From Ruminococcus sp. (GTDB lineage Bacteria > Bacillota > Clostridia > Oscillospirales > Ruminococcaceae): DNA of 64,000 nt. Made by a program: the position numbers and the translations under genes. The notes beneath the pieces were generated by a model. It worked only from the letters and a program-made list of their open reading frames with translations, did not search any database and was not told where the DNA came from. The stretch lies in assembly GCA_018376535.1 (NCBI GenBank), contig JAHABC010000001.1, positions 1 to 64,000 of the forward strand, given 5' to 3'. Below are positions 55,940 through 63,058 of this stretch, in pieces (position 1 is the first letter of the stretch; every line of letters begins with the position of its first letter).

Positions 55940-56416
55940 TTGGAACGTGTTAATAAAATACTATCCAATGCAGAGTTTAAGCACTGCTTACAGACTATTG
56001 AAACTCTTGAAAAAGATAGAATCTTCTGTAAGCATGGCATAACTCATCTATTGGATACTGCTAGAATTGGCTATATATTGAACTTAGAAAATAGTTTAAA
56101 CATTCCAAAAGATATAATATATGCTACTGCACTTCTTCACGACATAGGCAGATATGACGAATATATATACAAAATATCACACCATAAGATATCCAAAAGA
56201 ATTATAACTATCCTTAAAGATTGTAACTACTCTAACGATGAGATATCTACAATAGTTGAGGCTATTGGAAATCATGATAAACCTCCTACAGATATCAAAA
56301 CTCTTTCAGACGTTCTATATAAGGCTGATAAACTATCCCGAATGTGTTTCAACTGCAACGCTCAAAATGAGTGCTATTGGAATACAAATAAAAAAAATAA
56401 AACTCTAATTGTATAA
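55940..56416 (+). CDS. HD-domain phosphohydrolase
   Basis: 158 aa from TTG at 55940, with AAAGGA seven bases before. The HD motifs are GITHLLDTARIGYI, ALLHDIGRYDEYIY and SHHKISKRII, then GNHDKPP and LYKADKLSRMCFNCNAQNEC at the end. Metal-dependent nucleotide phosphohydrolase, exact substrate unknown. It starts about 14 bases after ispE and precedes folP by 30 bases; pairing of an HD protein with folP is known in Clostridia. Confidence 0.85.
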   Translation: MERVNKILSNAEFKHCLQTIETLEKDRIFCKHGITHLLDTARIGYILNLENSLNIPKDIIYATALLHDIGRYDEYIYKISHHKISKRIITILKDCNYSNDEISTIVEAIGNHDKPPTDIKTLSDVLYKADKLSRMCFNCNAQNECYWNTNKKNKTLIV

Positions 56417-56446
56417 CACATAGTGTATACACAGAAAGGATATATT

Positions 56447-57256
56447 ATGATTATTGGTAATAAAAATTTTAATCAAGATAATACTTACATCATGGGAATT
56501 TTAAACGTTACCCCAGACAGTTTTTCCGATGGTGGCAAGTACAACTCTTTGGATAAGGCTCTTAAACAGTGTGAAAAAATGATTAATGATGGTGCAGACA
56601 TTATAGACGTTGGTGGTGAAAGTACTAGACCTAACTACACTAAAATATCCGATGAAGAAGAAATCTCAAGAACCGTTCCAGTAATCGAAGCTATTAAAAA
56701 GAACTTTGACGTTCCAATATCCATAGATACTTATAAATCTCATGTAGCAGAAGAAACTTTCAAAGCTGGTGCAGACCTACTAAACGATATTTGGGGCTTA
56801 AAGTATGACGTTCTAATGGCTGATATCGTTAAAAAGTATGATGTTCCTTGTTGTCTAATGCACAATCGTGATAACACTAACTATTCCGAAAACTTTATTC
56901 AAGACGTTCTAAACGACCTTAAAGAAAGTATATCTATAGCAGAAAATCATGGTATATCTAAAGATAAGATTATCTTAGACCCAGGAGTTGGCTTTGCTAA
57001 GAGTTTAAATCAAAACTTGCTAGTTATGAAACATCTAAAAGAGTTCAACTTTTTAGGATTGCCTGTACTTTTAGGAACTTCCAGAAAATCTATGATAGGT
57101 CTAACCTTAAACGTTCCAGCAAATGAACGTGTTGAAGGTACTATAGTTACTTCTGTTATGGCAGTTCAGAGCGGTTGTATGTTCGTAAGAGTTCATGACG
57201 TTTTAGAAAATAAAAAGGCTATAACTATGACCAAAGCTATTTTAGAATGTAAGTAA
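56447..57256 (+). CDS. folP: dihydropteroate synthase
   Basis: 269 aa from the ATG at 56447 behind GAAAGGA. Motifs are IMGILNVTPDSFSDGGKY, GADIIDVGGESTRP, ISIDTYKSHVAEETFKAGAD, LMHNRDN, ILDPGVGFAKSLNQN, LLGTSRKSMIG and VRVHDVLENK. It joins pABA with the pterin diphosphate made by FolBK. No folE lies in the window. Confidence 0.95.
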   Translation: MIIGNKNFNQDNTYIMGILNVTPDSFSDGGKYNSLDKALKQCEKMINDGADIIDVGGESTRPNYTKISDEEEISRTVPVIEAIKKNFDVPISIDTYKSHVAEETFKAGADLLNDIWGLKYDVLMADIVKKYDVPCCLMHNRDNTNYSENFIQDVLNDLKESISIAENHGISKDKIILDPGVGFAKSLNQNLLVMKHLKEFNFLGLPVLLGTSRKSMIGLTLNVPANERVEGTIVTSVMAVQSGCMFVRVHDVLENKKAITMTKAILECK

Positions 57257-57295
57257 CATAAAAAACTATATATATATTATCTTTAGGCAATTATA

Positions 57296-57324
57296 TTGAC
57301 TTTATATCTAAAATGATGTAAAAT
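57296..57324 (+). promoter_or_regulatory. promoter of lysA
   Basis: TTGACT (57296-57301), 17-base spacer, TAAAAT (57319-57324), about 38 bases before the lysA start. Confidence 0.75.
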
Positions 57325-57361
57325 ATCTATGTAATATTTTTTAGAAAAGCGAGGAATTACA

Positions 57362-58624
57362 ATGAAAAAACCTTTTGTTACAAAAGATTTGATAGAGAAA
57401 ATTTCCAAGGAAATTCCTACACCCTTTCACATATACGATGAAAAGGGCATTAGAGAAAATGCTAGAGCTTTATTAAAGGCTTTCTCTTGGAATAAGGGTT
57501 TTAAAGAATATTTTGCAGTAAAAGCTACTCCTAACCCATTTATTTTGAAAATACTTCAAGAAGAAGGTTGTGGTACAGACTGTTCTTCTTACACTGAACT
57601 TCTTATGAGTGACGCTTGTGGTTTTCATGGTCACGATATTATGTTCTCATCTAACGTTACTCCTGCTCAAGATTTCGTTCTTGCCGATAAGTTAGGCGTT
57701 ATTATCAACTTAGATGACTTTACTCATATCGATTTCTTAGAAAAGACTATAGGTCATATTCCTGAAACTATATGTTGTAGATACAATCCAGGTGGACTAT
57801 TTAAGATTGAAAATCAAATTATGGATACTCCTGGTGAAGCTAAGTACGGTTTTACTCATGACCAACTTATTGAGGGTTATAAAATATTGATGCAAAAAGG
57901 TGCTAAAAACTTCGGTTTACACGCATTTTTGGCTAGTAATACTGTTGCTAATGAATACTATCCAGTACTAGCAAAGACTCTATTTGAAACTGCCGTTGAA
58001 CTAAAACAAAAGACTGGTGCAAACATTAAGTTTATCAACCTATCTGGAGGAGTTGGCGTAAACTATCGTCCAGAACAAGCACCTAACGATATAGCAGTTA
58101 TTGGCGAGGGCGTTAGAAAAGTCTTTGAAGAGATTATGGTTCCAAACGGTCTTGGCGATTGTGCTATATTTACCGAACTTGGTAGATTTATGTTAGCTCC
58201 TTATGGACATTTAATCTCTAAGGTAATACATCAAAAGCATACCTACAAGGAGTACATTGGCTTAGATGCTTGTGCTTGTAACTTAATGCGTCCTGCAATG
58301 TATGGAGCGTACCATCACATTACGGTACTTGGTAAGGAGGACGCTCCTTGTGACCACAAGTATGACGTTACTGGTGGTCTTTGCGAAAATAACGATAAGT
58401 TCGCTATAGACAGAATGTTGCCTAAAATAGATATCGGTGACTACGTTTGTATCCATGATACTGGTGCTCATGGTTTTGCTATGGGCTACAACTATAACGG
58501 AAAACTTCGTTCTGCTGAGGTTCTTTTAAAAGAGGACGGTTCTTACCAACTTATTAGACGTGCCGAAACTCCAGAAGACTACTTCGCAACTTTCGACTTC
58601 ACTGACTTCTTTAAAAACAAATAA
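57362..58624 (+). CDS. lysA: diaminopimelate decarboxylase
   Basis: 420 aa, fold III PLP decarboxylase. PLP lysine in KEYFAVKATPNPFIL, GTDCSSYTELLMS, LSGGVGVNYRPEQAP, FTELGRFMLAPYG, GLCENNDKFAIDRMLP and DYVCIHDTGAHGFAMGYN are the main blocks. The HAF.(H) signature of LysA is seen in LHAFLASN. It converts meso-DAP to lysine; the DAP is also used for peptidoglycan. The gene has its own promoter and terminator. Related decarboxylases of other diamino acids are possible, but LysA is most likely. Confidence 0.9.
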   Translation: MKKPFVTKDLIEKISKEIPTPFHIYDEKGIRENARALLKAFSWNKGFKEYFAVKATPNPFILKILQEEGCGTDCSSYTELLMSDACGFHGHDIMFSSNVTPAQDFVLADKLGVIINLDDFTHIDFLEKTIGHIPETICCRYNPGGLFKIENQIMDTPGEAKYGFTHDQLIEGYKILMQKGAKNFGLHAFLASNTVANEYYPVLAKTLFETAVELKQKTGANIKFINLSGGVGVNYRPEQAPNDIAVIGEGVRKVFEEIMVPNGLGDCAIFTELGRFMLAPYGHLISKVIHQKHTYKEYIGLDACACNLMRPAMYGAYHHITVLGKEDAPCDHKYDVTGGLCENNDKFAIDRMLPKIDIGDYVCIHDTGAHGFAMGYNYNGKLRSAEVLLKEDGSYQLIRRAETPEDYFATFDFTDFFKNK

Positions 58625-58647
58625 TATTCTATAAATAGCATATAATA

Positions 58648-58674
58648 ATGGGGTAGATTTCTTATCTACCCCAT
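58648..58674. terminator. terminator between lysA and the small-protein operon
   Basis: Perfect 11-bp stem ATGGGGTAGAT / ATCTACCCCAT with a 5-base loop. The plus strand continues GTTTTTATTTA. It also ends the minus-strand operon. Confidence 0.9.
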
Positions 58675-58678
58675 GTTT

Positions 58679-58777
58679 TTATTTATTTTTTAATAATATT
58701 AATGTCGTTGCAATTTTTTTCCAGAGGTTTAAAGCTTGTTTAGCTCCTTCTTTAAATAAATCCATATTAAAATTCAT
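58679..58777 (-). CDS. 32-aa cationic amphipathic peptide
   Basis: The ATG at 58777 follows GGAGGG by 6 bases, right behind the stop of the Gly-zipper gene. The peptide begins MNFNMDLFKEGAKQALNLW and continues with KKIATTLILLKNK. It has net charge about +4 and fits an amphipathic helix. No signal peptide and no cysteines are visible. Leaderless-bacteriocin-like or membrane-active small peptides have this look, but the resemblance is compositional only. It could also be a membrane-bound small partner of the other three proteins. Confidence 0.7.
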   Translation of the reverse strand: MNFNMDLFKEGAKQALNLWKKIATTLILLKNK

Positions 58778-58791
58778 AATTATCCCTCCAA

Positions 58792-59109
58792 TTAAAAACT
58801 TTGTTTATCTTTTCTACTTCCAATTATAGCACCTGTAACACCAATAATAACTCCACCTATTATAAAACCTGGAACAATAGTTGCCACACCGAGTCCCATA
58901 GCAAGTGCACTACCAAGTATTGAACCACCTATAGTTCCACTACCACCTTGTAATAAAGCATGTTTACATTTTTGCAACCCTTTTTTTTCGATTGCATCAC
59001 TTTCAATATCTTTAAACACATTTATTACATCTTTAGTATCAGATATTATATTTATAGTTTCTTCATCAATAATATTACTCGATTGAACTCTTTCTACATT
59101 ATCTTTCAT
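58792..59109 (-). CDS. glycine-zipper membrane protein (105 aa)
   Basis: The ATG at 59109 follows AAAGGAGG. The N-terminal about 50 residues are charged and helical (ETINIISDTKDVINVFKDIE). The C-terminal half is hydrophobic and rich in Gly repeats (GGSGTIGGSILGSALAMGLG, GFIIGGVIIGVTGAIIGS) and ends in a charged KDKQSF tail, so it should form one or two membrane hairpins. Its start overlaps the upstream gene by 11 bases. No family is recognised with certainty; related glycine-zipper proteins occur in some bacteriocin and holin loci. Confidence 0.75.
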   Translation of the reverse strand: MKDNVERVQSSNIIDEETINIISDTKDVINVFKDIESDAIEKKGLQKCKHALLQGGSGTIGGSILGSALAMGLGVATIVPGFIIGGVIIGVTGAIIGSRKDKQSF

Positions 59110-59245
59110 AATCAAAGTCCTCCTTTATTTTATCAAGTATTCCATTTGATTTAATATTTATATTTAATACTGCAAAACCCCCAACAACAGCACCTGCAAT
59201 AAAACTAATACCTAATAAATTTAAAATATGTAAAATTTTTTTCAT
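59099..59245 (-). CDS. single-membrane-span peptide (48 aa)
   Basis: The ATG at 59245 follows GTGAGGTAG. The peptide starts MKKILHILNLLGISFIAGAV, has one hydrophobic segment with GxxxG-like spacing, and a charged end ILDKIKEDFDYER. It lies between the DUF697-like gene (10-base gap) and the Gly-zipper gene (overlap). It may be a membrane anchor or an accessory subunit. No family is recognised. Confidence 0.7.
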   Translation of the reverse strand: MKKILHILNLLGISFIAGAVVGGFAVLNINIKSNGILDKIKEDFDYER

Positions 59246-59255
59246 TAATACTACC

Positions 59256-59606
59256 TCACATCTTACTAAAGTCATTAGCAACTGCCCAACCAATTGCTTC
59301 TGTTAATGCTGAAGCTGTAACACCTTTTATTACATTACCTGCAATAGGAACTTCACCAATTAACTGTCTAGTAGCTTGAACTCCTATTTGACTAGCCAAC
59401 TGACTTTTTAATAAGCCTTGAATAACCCCTTTAGATAAAGAAACATCAAAAACTTTAGCCAACGAAGTAATCATAACAGTTTGTATACCACATAATGGTA
59501 CTGAATCTGCCAATGGAATTTGTGCTAAACCAAAGCCTATTACACTTGATGCCAAACAAGCAGTATGAATTATAGCATGGCACTTGTGTTTTTCTTCCAA
59601 TGTCAT
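59256..59606 (-). CDS. DUF697-like small hydrophobic protein (116 aa)
   Basis: The ATG at 59606 follows GGGAGGTC. The sequence KHKCHAIIHTACLASSVIGF, PLADSVPLCGIQTVMITSLA, KSQLASQIGVQATRQLIGEV and GNVIKGVTASALTEAIGWA follows the pattern of the DUF697/YcjF C-terminal domain found in some GTPases, here without a GTPase part. First gene of the four-gene minus-strand operon. A membrane-associated role is likely; function unknown. Confidence 0.75.
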   Translation of the reverse strand: MTLEEKHKCHAIIHTACLASSVIGFGLAQIPLADSVPLCGIQTVMITSLAKVFDVSLSKGVIQGLLKSQLASQIGVQATRQLIGEVPIAGNVIKGVTASALTEAIGWAVANDFSKM

Positions 59607-59648
59607 AAAAAAGACCTCCCTTATTGAACGCAAAAAATAACAACGAAC

Positions 59649-59666
59649 TTATAAACTGTTTTTCAT
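59649..59666 (-). CDS. possible five-codon leader minigene (MKNSL)
   Basis: Upstream of the small-protein operon an ATG (59666) follows GGAGG at ideal distance and encodes M-K-N-S-L before TAA. The ribosome site is as good as those of the real genes. It could affect expression of the operon, or be chance. Confidence 0.35.
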   Translation of the reverse strand: MKNSL

Positions 59667-59734
59667 AGGCTTGTCCTCCAGTATACGATAACGTTCATAA
59701 ACTAGCTAATGTGAAACGACATTTATATATATAT

Positions 59735-59786
59735 CCATTCAGATATATCCTACTATTTATTATACCCATTTAGATATATTTGTCAA
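59735..59786 (-). promoter_or_regulatory. strong promoter with two operator-like repeats
   Basis: Perfect TTGACA (59786-59781) and TATAAT (59764-59759), 16 bases apart, on the minus strand. The 14-bp sequence CCATTTAGATATAT fills the spacer (59766-59779) and recurs with one change at 59735-59748, just after the start point. The copies are 31 bp apart, about three helical turns. The divergent XRE regulator is the obvious candidate to bind there. Confidence 0.75.
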
Positions 59787-59847
59787 TACCTTTTTTGGAA
59801 TTATGATATAATTTATAGATAATAAATAAATTTATAGAGGCATTATT

Positions 59848-60057
59848 ATGTATTATATACAAAGATTAAGGGACCTTAGAGAAGATAACGATTTAAAGCA
59901 ATCGGATATTGCTAGTCTACTACAAACCACTCAGCCACAATATTCAAGGTACGAAAACGGAGATAGAGAGATACCAGTTAGACACTTGATAACACTTGCA
60001 GACTTTTATCAAGTGTCTATAGATTACATTCTAGGTCGAACCGATAGAAAAAATTAA
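59848..60057 (+). CDS. small XRE-family transcriptional regulator
   Basis: 69 aa, one Cro/C1-type HTH: LRDLREDNDLKQSDIASLLQ, TTQPQYSRYENGDREIPVRH and VSIDYILGRTDRKN. It is close in sequence to the remnant at 983-1191. The gene is divergent from the small-protein operon, with operator-like repeats between them, so it likely represses that operon and perhaps itself. Ribosome site AGAGG. Confidence 0.9.
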   Translation: MYYIQRLRDLREDNDLKQSDIASLLQTTQPQYSRYENGDREIPVRHLITLADFYQVSIDYILGRTDRKN

Positions 60058-60110
60058 TAATCTTTTTGATATCTTTAAAAAAATTATATCATAAAGAAAA
60101 ATATAAATGG

Positions 60111-60125
60111 TGTGCTGATAGCACA
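60111..60125 (+). terminator. short hairpin terminator after the XRE gene
   Basis: TGTGCT-GAT-AGCACA followed by ATTTTTAAATTTTT, 6-bp stem. Confidence 0.6.
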
Positions 60126-60184
60126 ATTTTTAAATTTTTAAAGAAAATTAAGGATATTTTCATGTTTATTTTACAGTAACACGA

Positions 60185-60213
60185 TTGACAATATAATGCA
60201 AATATGATAAAAT
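60185..60213 (+). promoter_or_regulatory. promoter of pyk
   Basis: TTGACA (60185-60190), 17-base spacer, TAAAAT (60208-60213), about 55 bases before the pyk ATG. Confidence 0.8.
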
Positions 60214-60267
60214 TAAGTTATCCGTAAGTAATGGTATCTTTTATTGTGAAAGGAAGTATCTTTTTAT

Positions 60268-61698
60268 ATGAGAAAAACTAAAATTATAGCGACTATGGGC
60301 CCTGCTACCGATGACGACCAAGTATTAAGAGATTTAATGCTTGCTGGTATGAATGTAGCTAGATTTAACTTCTCCCATGGTGACTATTCAGACCATCAAA
60401 GAAGATTTGAACAAGTAGTGCGTATCCGTGAGGAGTTAGGACTACCTGTAGCTACTATGATGGATACTAAAGGCCCTGAAATACGTTTAGGAAAGTTTGA
60501 AAGTCCAGTAGAAATATTCGATGGTGACACTTTTACTCTAACTACTGATGATATTATTGGCGACAATACTAAAGCATCAATAAGTTTCAAAGGTTTACCT
60601 TTAGATTTAAATGTCGATGACATTATATACATCAACGATGGTCTTATTGAATTAAAAGTAGACTCAATATCTAAAAACGATATAATATGTACTATCATAC
60701 ATGGTGGCACACTATCTAACAATAAGGGAGTAAATGTACCAAATGTTAGTTTATCCATGCCATATCTAAGCGACAAGGATATGTCCGACCTTGAGTTTGG
60801 TGCTAAAATGGGTTACGATTTTATAGCTTGTTCATTCGTTCGTACTGGTGCAGATGTTGATTATCTTAAAAAGTTTACCAAGTCTATAGGTTGGACAACT
60901 CCTAGAATTATCGCTAAGATAGAAAACATGGAAGGCGTAAACAACATAGACGAAATTATACATACTGCTGATGGTATAATGGTCGCTCGTGGTGATATGG
61001 GTATTGAAATTCCTTTTGAACAGATACCTGCCATTCAAAAAGAGCTTATCCGTAAAGGATATATGGCTGGTAAACAAGTAGTTACAGCTACTCAAATGCT
61101 TGAAAGTATGATAACTAATCCACGTCCAACTAGAGCAGAAATCACTGACGTTGCTAATGCTATCTACGATGGCACTTCTGCAATAATGCTAAGTGGCGAA
61201 ACTGCTGCAGGTAAGTTTCCAGTGGAATCTGTACAAACCATGTCAACTATAGCAAAGACTACAGAAAAAAATATCGACTATAAAAATCAACTTCACGAAA
61301 GAGAAAGTAGCTACGATGTAGATTTAAATATCACTAATGCTATATCTCATGCTACCGTAACTACTGCCCACGATATAAATGCAAAAGCTATAATTACAGT
61401 TACAAAGTCAGGAACTACTGCTAGAAGAATATCCAAATTTAGACCAAGTTGTCCTATATTAGGAGGTTCTACAAGTAAGACAGTATGCCGTCAAATGAAC
61501 CTATCATGGGGAGTTACTCCAATGTTAATCGAGGAGAAGAATAACTCCGATGAACTTTTCAAACACGCCGTAGATATGGCTAAACAAAACGGTTACGTTA
61601 CCGATGATGATGTTGTAGTTATAACTGCTGGTATCCCATTAGGAAAATCTGGTACTACTAATATGTTAAAGGTTCAAAGAGTTTCTGAAAATGACTAA
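60268..61698 (+). CDS. pyk: pyruvate kinase
   Basis: 476 aa, the short form without a C-terminal PEP-utiliser domain. Motifs: TKIIATMGPATDDD, VARFNFSHGDY, ATMMDTKGPEIRLGKF, RIIAKIENMEGVNNID, MVARGDMGIEIPFEQIP, ATQMLESMITNPRPTRAE, DGTSAIMLSGETAAGK and TVTKSGTTARRISKFRP. It makes pyruvate and ATP from PEP at the end of glycolysis. Own promoter, strong terminator; glycogen breakdown products would enter through it. Confidence 0.96.
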   Translation: MRKTKIIATMGPATDDDQVLRDLMLAGMNVARFNFSHGDYSDHQRRFEQVVRIREELGLPVATMMDTKGPEIRLGKFESPVEIFDGDTFTLTTDDIIGDNTKASISFKGLPLDLNVDDIIYINDGLIELKVDSISKNDIICTIIHGGTLSNNKGVNVPNVSLSMPYLSDKDMSDLEFGAKMGYDFIACSFVRTGADVDYLKKFTKSIGWTTPRIIAKIENMEGVNNIDEIIHTADGIMVARGDMGIEIPFEQIPAIQKELIRKGYMAGKQVVTATQMLESMITNPRPTRAEITDVANAIYDGTSAIMLSGETAAGKFPVESVQTMSTIAKTTEKNIDYKNQLHERESSYDVDLNITNAISHATVTTAHDINAKAIITVTKSGTTARRISKFRPSCPILGGSTSKTVCRQMNLSWGVTPMLIEEKNNSDELFKHAVDMAKQNGYVTDDDVVVITAGIPLGKSGTTNMLKVQRVSEND

Positions 61699-61717
61699 TA
61701 CTAAAAATATCATAAAA

Positions 61718-61744
61718 AAAGGCGTTCTAAAATAGAACGTCTTT
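61718..61744. terminator. bidirectional terminator between pyk and folA
   Basis: An 11-bp stem (AAAGGCGTTCT / AGAACGTCTTT, one G-T pair) with a 5-base loop, T-rich on both sides; the folA stop lies inside the stem. Confidence 0.9.
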
Positions 61745-62218
61745 TATATATGTATTAAAATTATATCTAAGATTATTACATTCAAAAGTTTTAGAAGTTT
61801 CAACTAACTTCCAATTAGATGATTCATCTAAATTTAGTGGAAAGAAGGTATCTGCGATAGGAACATCAAAGACTTTAGTTATAAAAGCCACTGAGCAATC
61901 ATCAATAAAAGATTTATATACGCTTTCTCCACCGATTATAAATATATCATCTGTAGGGATATCCATGATGTTTTCATGTACTTCATGGATATTTTTGCAT
62001 ACTAAAACATCTTTAAAGTTGCTACTTTTAGATAGTACAATATTGTTTCTATTTGGTAGAGGTTTAACTCTTAAAGATTTATAAGTATTACTACCCATAA
62101 TGACCGTTTTATTCAAAGTTTTAGATTTAAAAAACTCCATATCGTTGGGAATGTTATACAATAAATGATTATTATATCCAATAGCCCAGTTGCTACTCAC
62201 ACAAGATATTATATTCAT
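61727..62218 (-). CDS. folA: dihydrofolate reductase
   Basis: 163 aa. Motifs: MNIISCVSSNWAIGYNNHLL (with a shortened N-terminal block), NDMEFFKSKTLNKTVIMGSN, NNIVLSKSS and DIFIIGGESVYKSFIDDC. It reduces dihydrofolate with NADPH. It is present although ThyX, not ThyA, makes dTMP here; FolA is still needed for de novo synthesis. It follows folBK by 4 bases. Confidence 0.94.
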   Translation of the reverse strand: MNIISCVSSNWAIGYNNHLLYNIPNDMEFFKSKTLNKTVIMGSNTYKSLRVKPLPNRNNIVLSKSSNFKDVLVCKNIHEVHENIMDIPTDDIFIIGGESVYKSFIDDCSVAFITKVFDVPIADTFFPLNLDESSNWKLVETSKTFECNNLRYNFNTYIKDVLF

Positions 62219-62222
62219 ATTA

Positions 62223-63035
62223 CTATTTTAATCGATTATAAAGTTCCAAAGCAGTACACTTATACACTGGGTGTACAACGTATGGAGCAATTTGAATTAA
62301 AGGTTCAAGTACGAACAATCTGTTAGCCATTTCGGCGTGTGGAATGGTTAAAATACCATCGGATAGTATTAAGTCATCAAATAGAATGATATCCAAATCC
62401 AAAGTGCGAGGACCCCACTTGATAGTACGTTTTCTACCAGCCTTATTTTCGATACTATGCAAGAAATCCAAAAATTCATGAGGAGAGTATAAAGTTTGTA
62501 CGCATACGCAACCGTTCAAGAAGTCATCTTGAGGAACGTTTCCGACAGGTTTAGTATTTATAAAATCGGAAATAGCAATAACTCTACAAAGTGGATTTTC
62601 TGCCATAGTCTTTATAGCTCCATTTAGATAGTACTGTCTATCACCTATATTAGAACCTAACGATACATACACTATATGCCATGAACGTTCTACTTGCACA
62701 CTTACATTTCCAAATGGGAGTGGTATCGGTGCAGATGGCTTTGATACTCTTACCTTAACGGATTTAATCTTGTAATATTCAAGAAGTATTCTTTCTGCAA
62801 TGGTTTCTGCTAGAGTTTCAATAAGATTGAACTTATTACCAGTACTAACTTTCACTATTAGATTACATATATCCACATAACTTACCGATTTTTCAATATT
62901 ATCATTATAAGATGTAGATGAGTTATTTAAAGTAATCTCTGTCGATATAAAAAACTTTTGCCCTAAAGCATTTTCTTCTTTCAACACACCATGATAAGCA
63001 AATACTTCCAAATTATCGATATTAATTTTATACAT
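62223..63035 (-). CDS. folBK: fused dihydroneopterin aldolase / HPPK
   Basis: 270 aa. Residues 1 to about 118 are FolB (YKINIDNLEVFAYHGVLKEE, LIETLAETIAERILLEYYKI, VRVSKPSAPIPLPFGNV); about 120-270 are FolK (VYVSLGSNIGDRQYYLNGAI, FLNGCVCVQTLYSPHEFLDF, RTLDLDIILFDDLILSDGIL and IPHAEMANRLFVLEPL). The fusion carries out two successive steps of pterin synthesis before FolP. Fused folB-folK occurs in several Firmicutes and other bacteria. Order on the mRNA is folBK then folA. Confidence 0.94.
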   Translation of the reverse strand: MYKINIDNLEVFAYHGVLKEENALGQKFFISTEITLNNSSTSYNDNIEKSVSYVDICNLIVKVSTGNKFNLIETLAETIAERILLEYYKIKSVKVRVSKPSAPIPLPFGNVSVQVERSWHIVYVSLGSNIGDRQYYLNGAIKTMAENPLCRVIAISDFINTKPVGNVPQDDFLNGCVCVQTLYSPHEFLDFLHSIENKAGRKRTIKWGPRTLDLDIILFDDLILSDGILTIPHAEMANRLFVLEPLIQIAPYVVHPVYKCTALELYNRLK

Positions 63036-63058
63036 AAAAACAAATCCTTTTTTAAAAA

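Noticed and set aside
58650..60060. Prophage remnant
   Set aside because: No integrase, attachment-site repeats or phage structural genes were found; only small membrane proteins and one XRE regulator.
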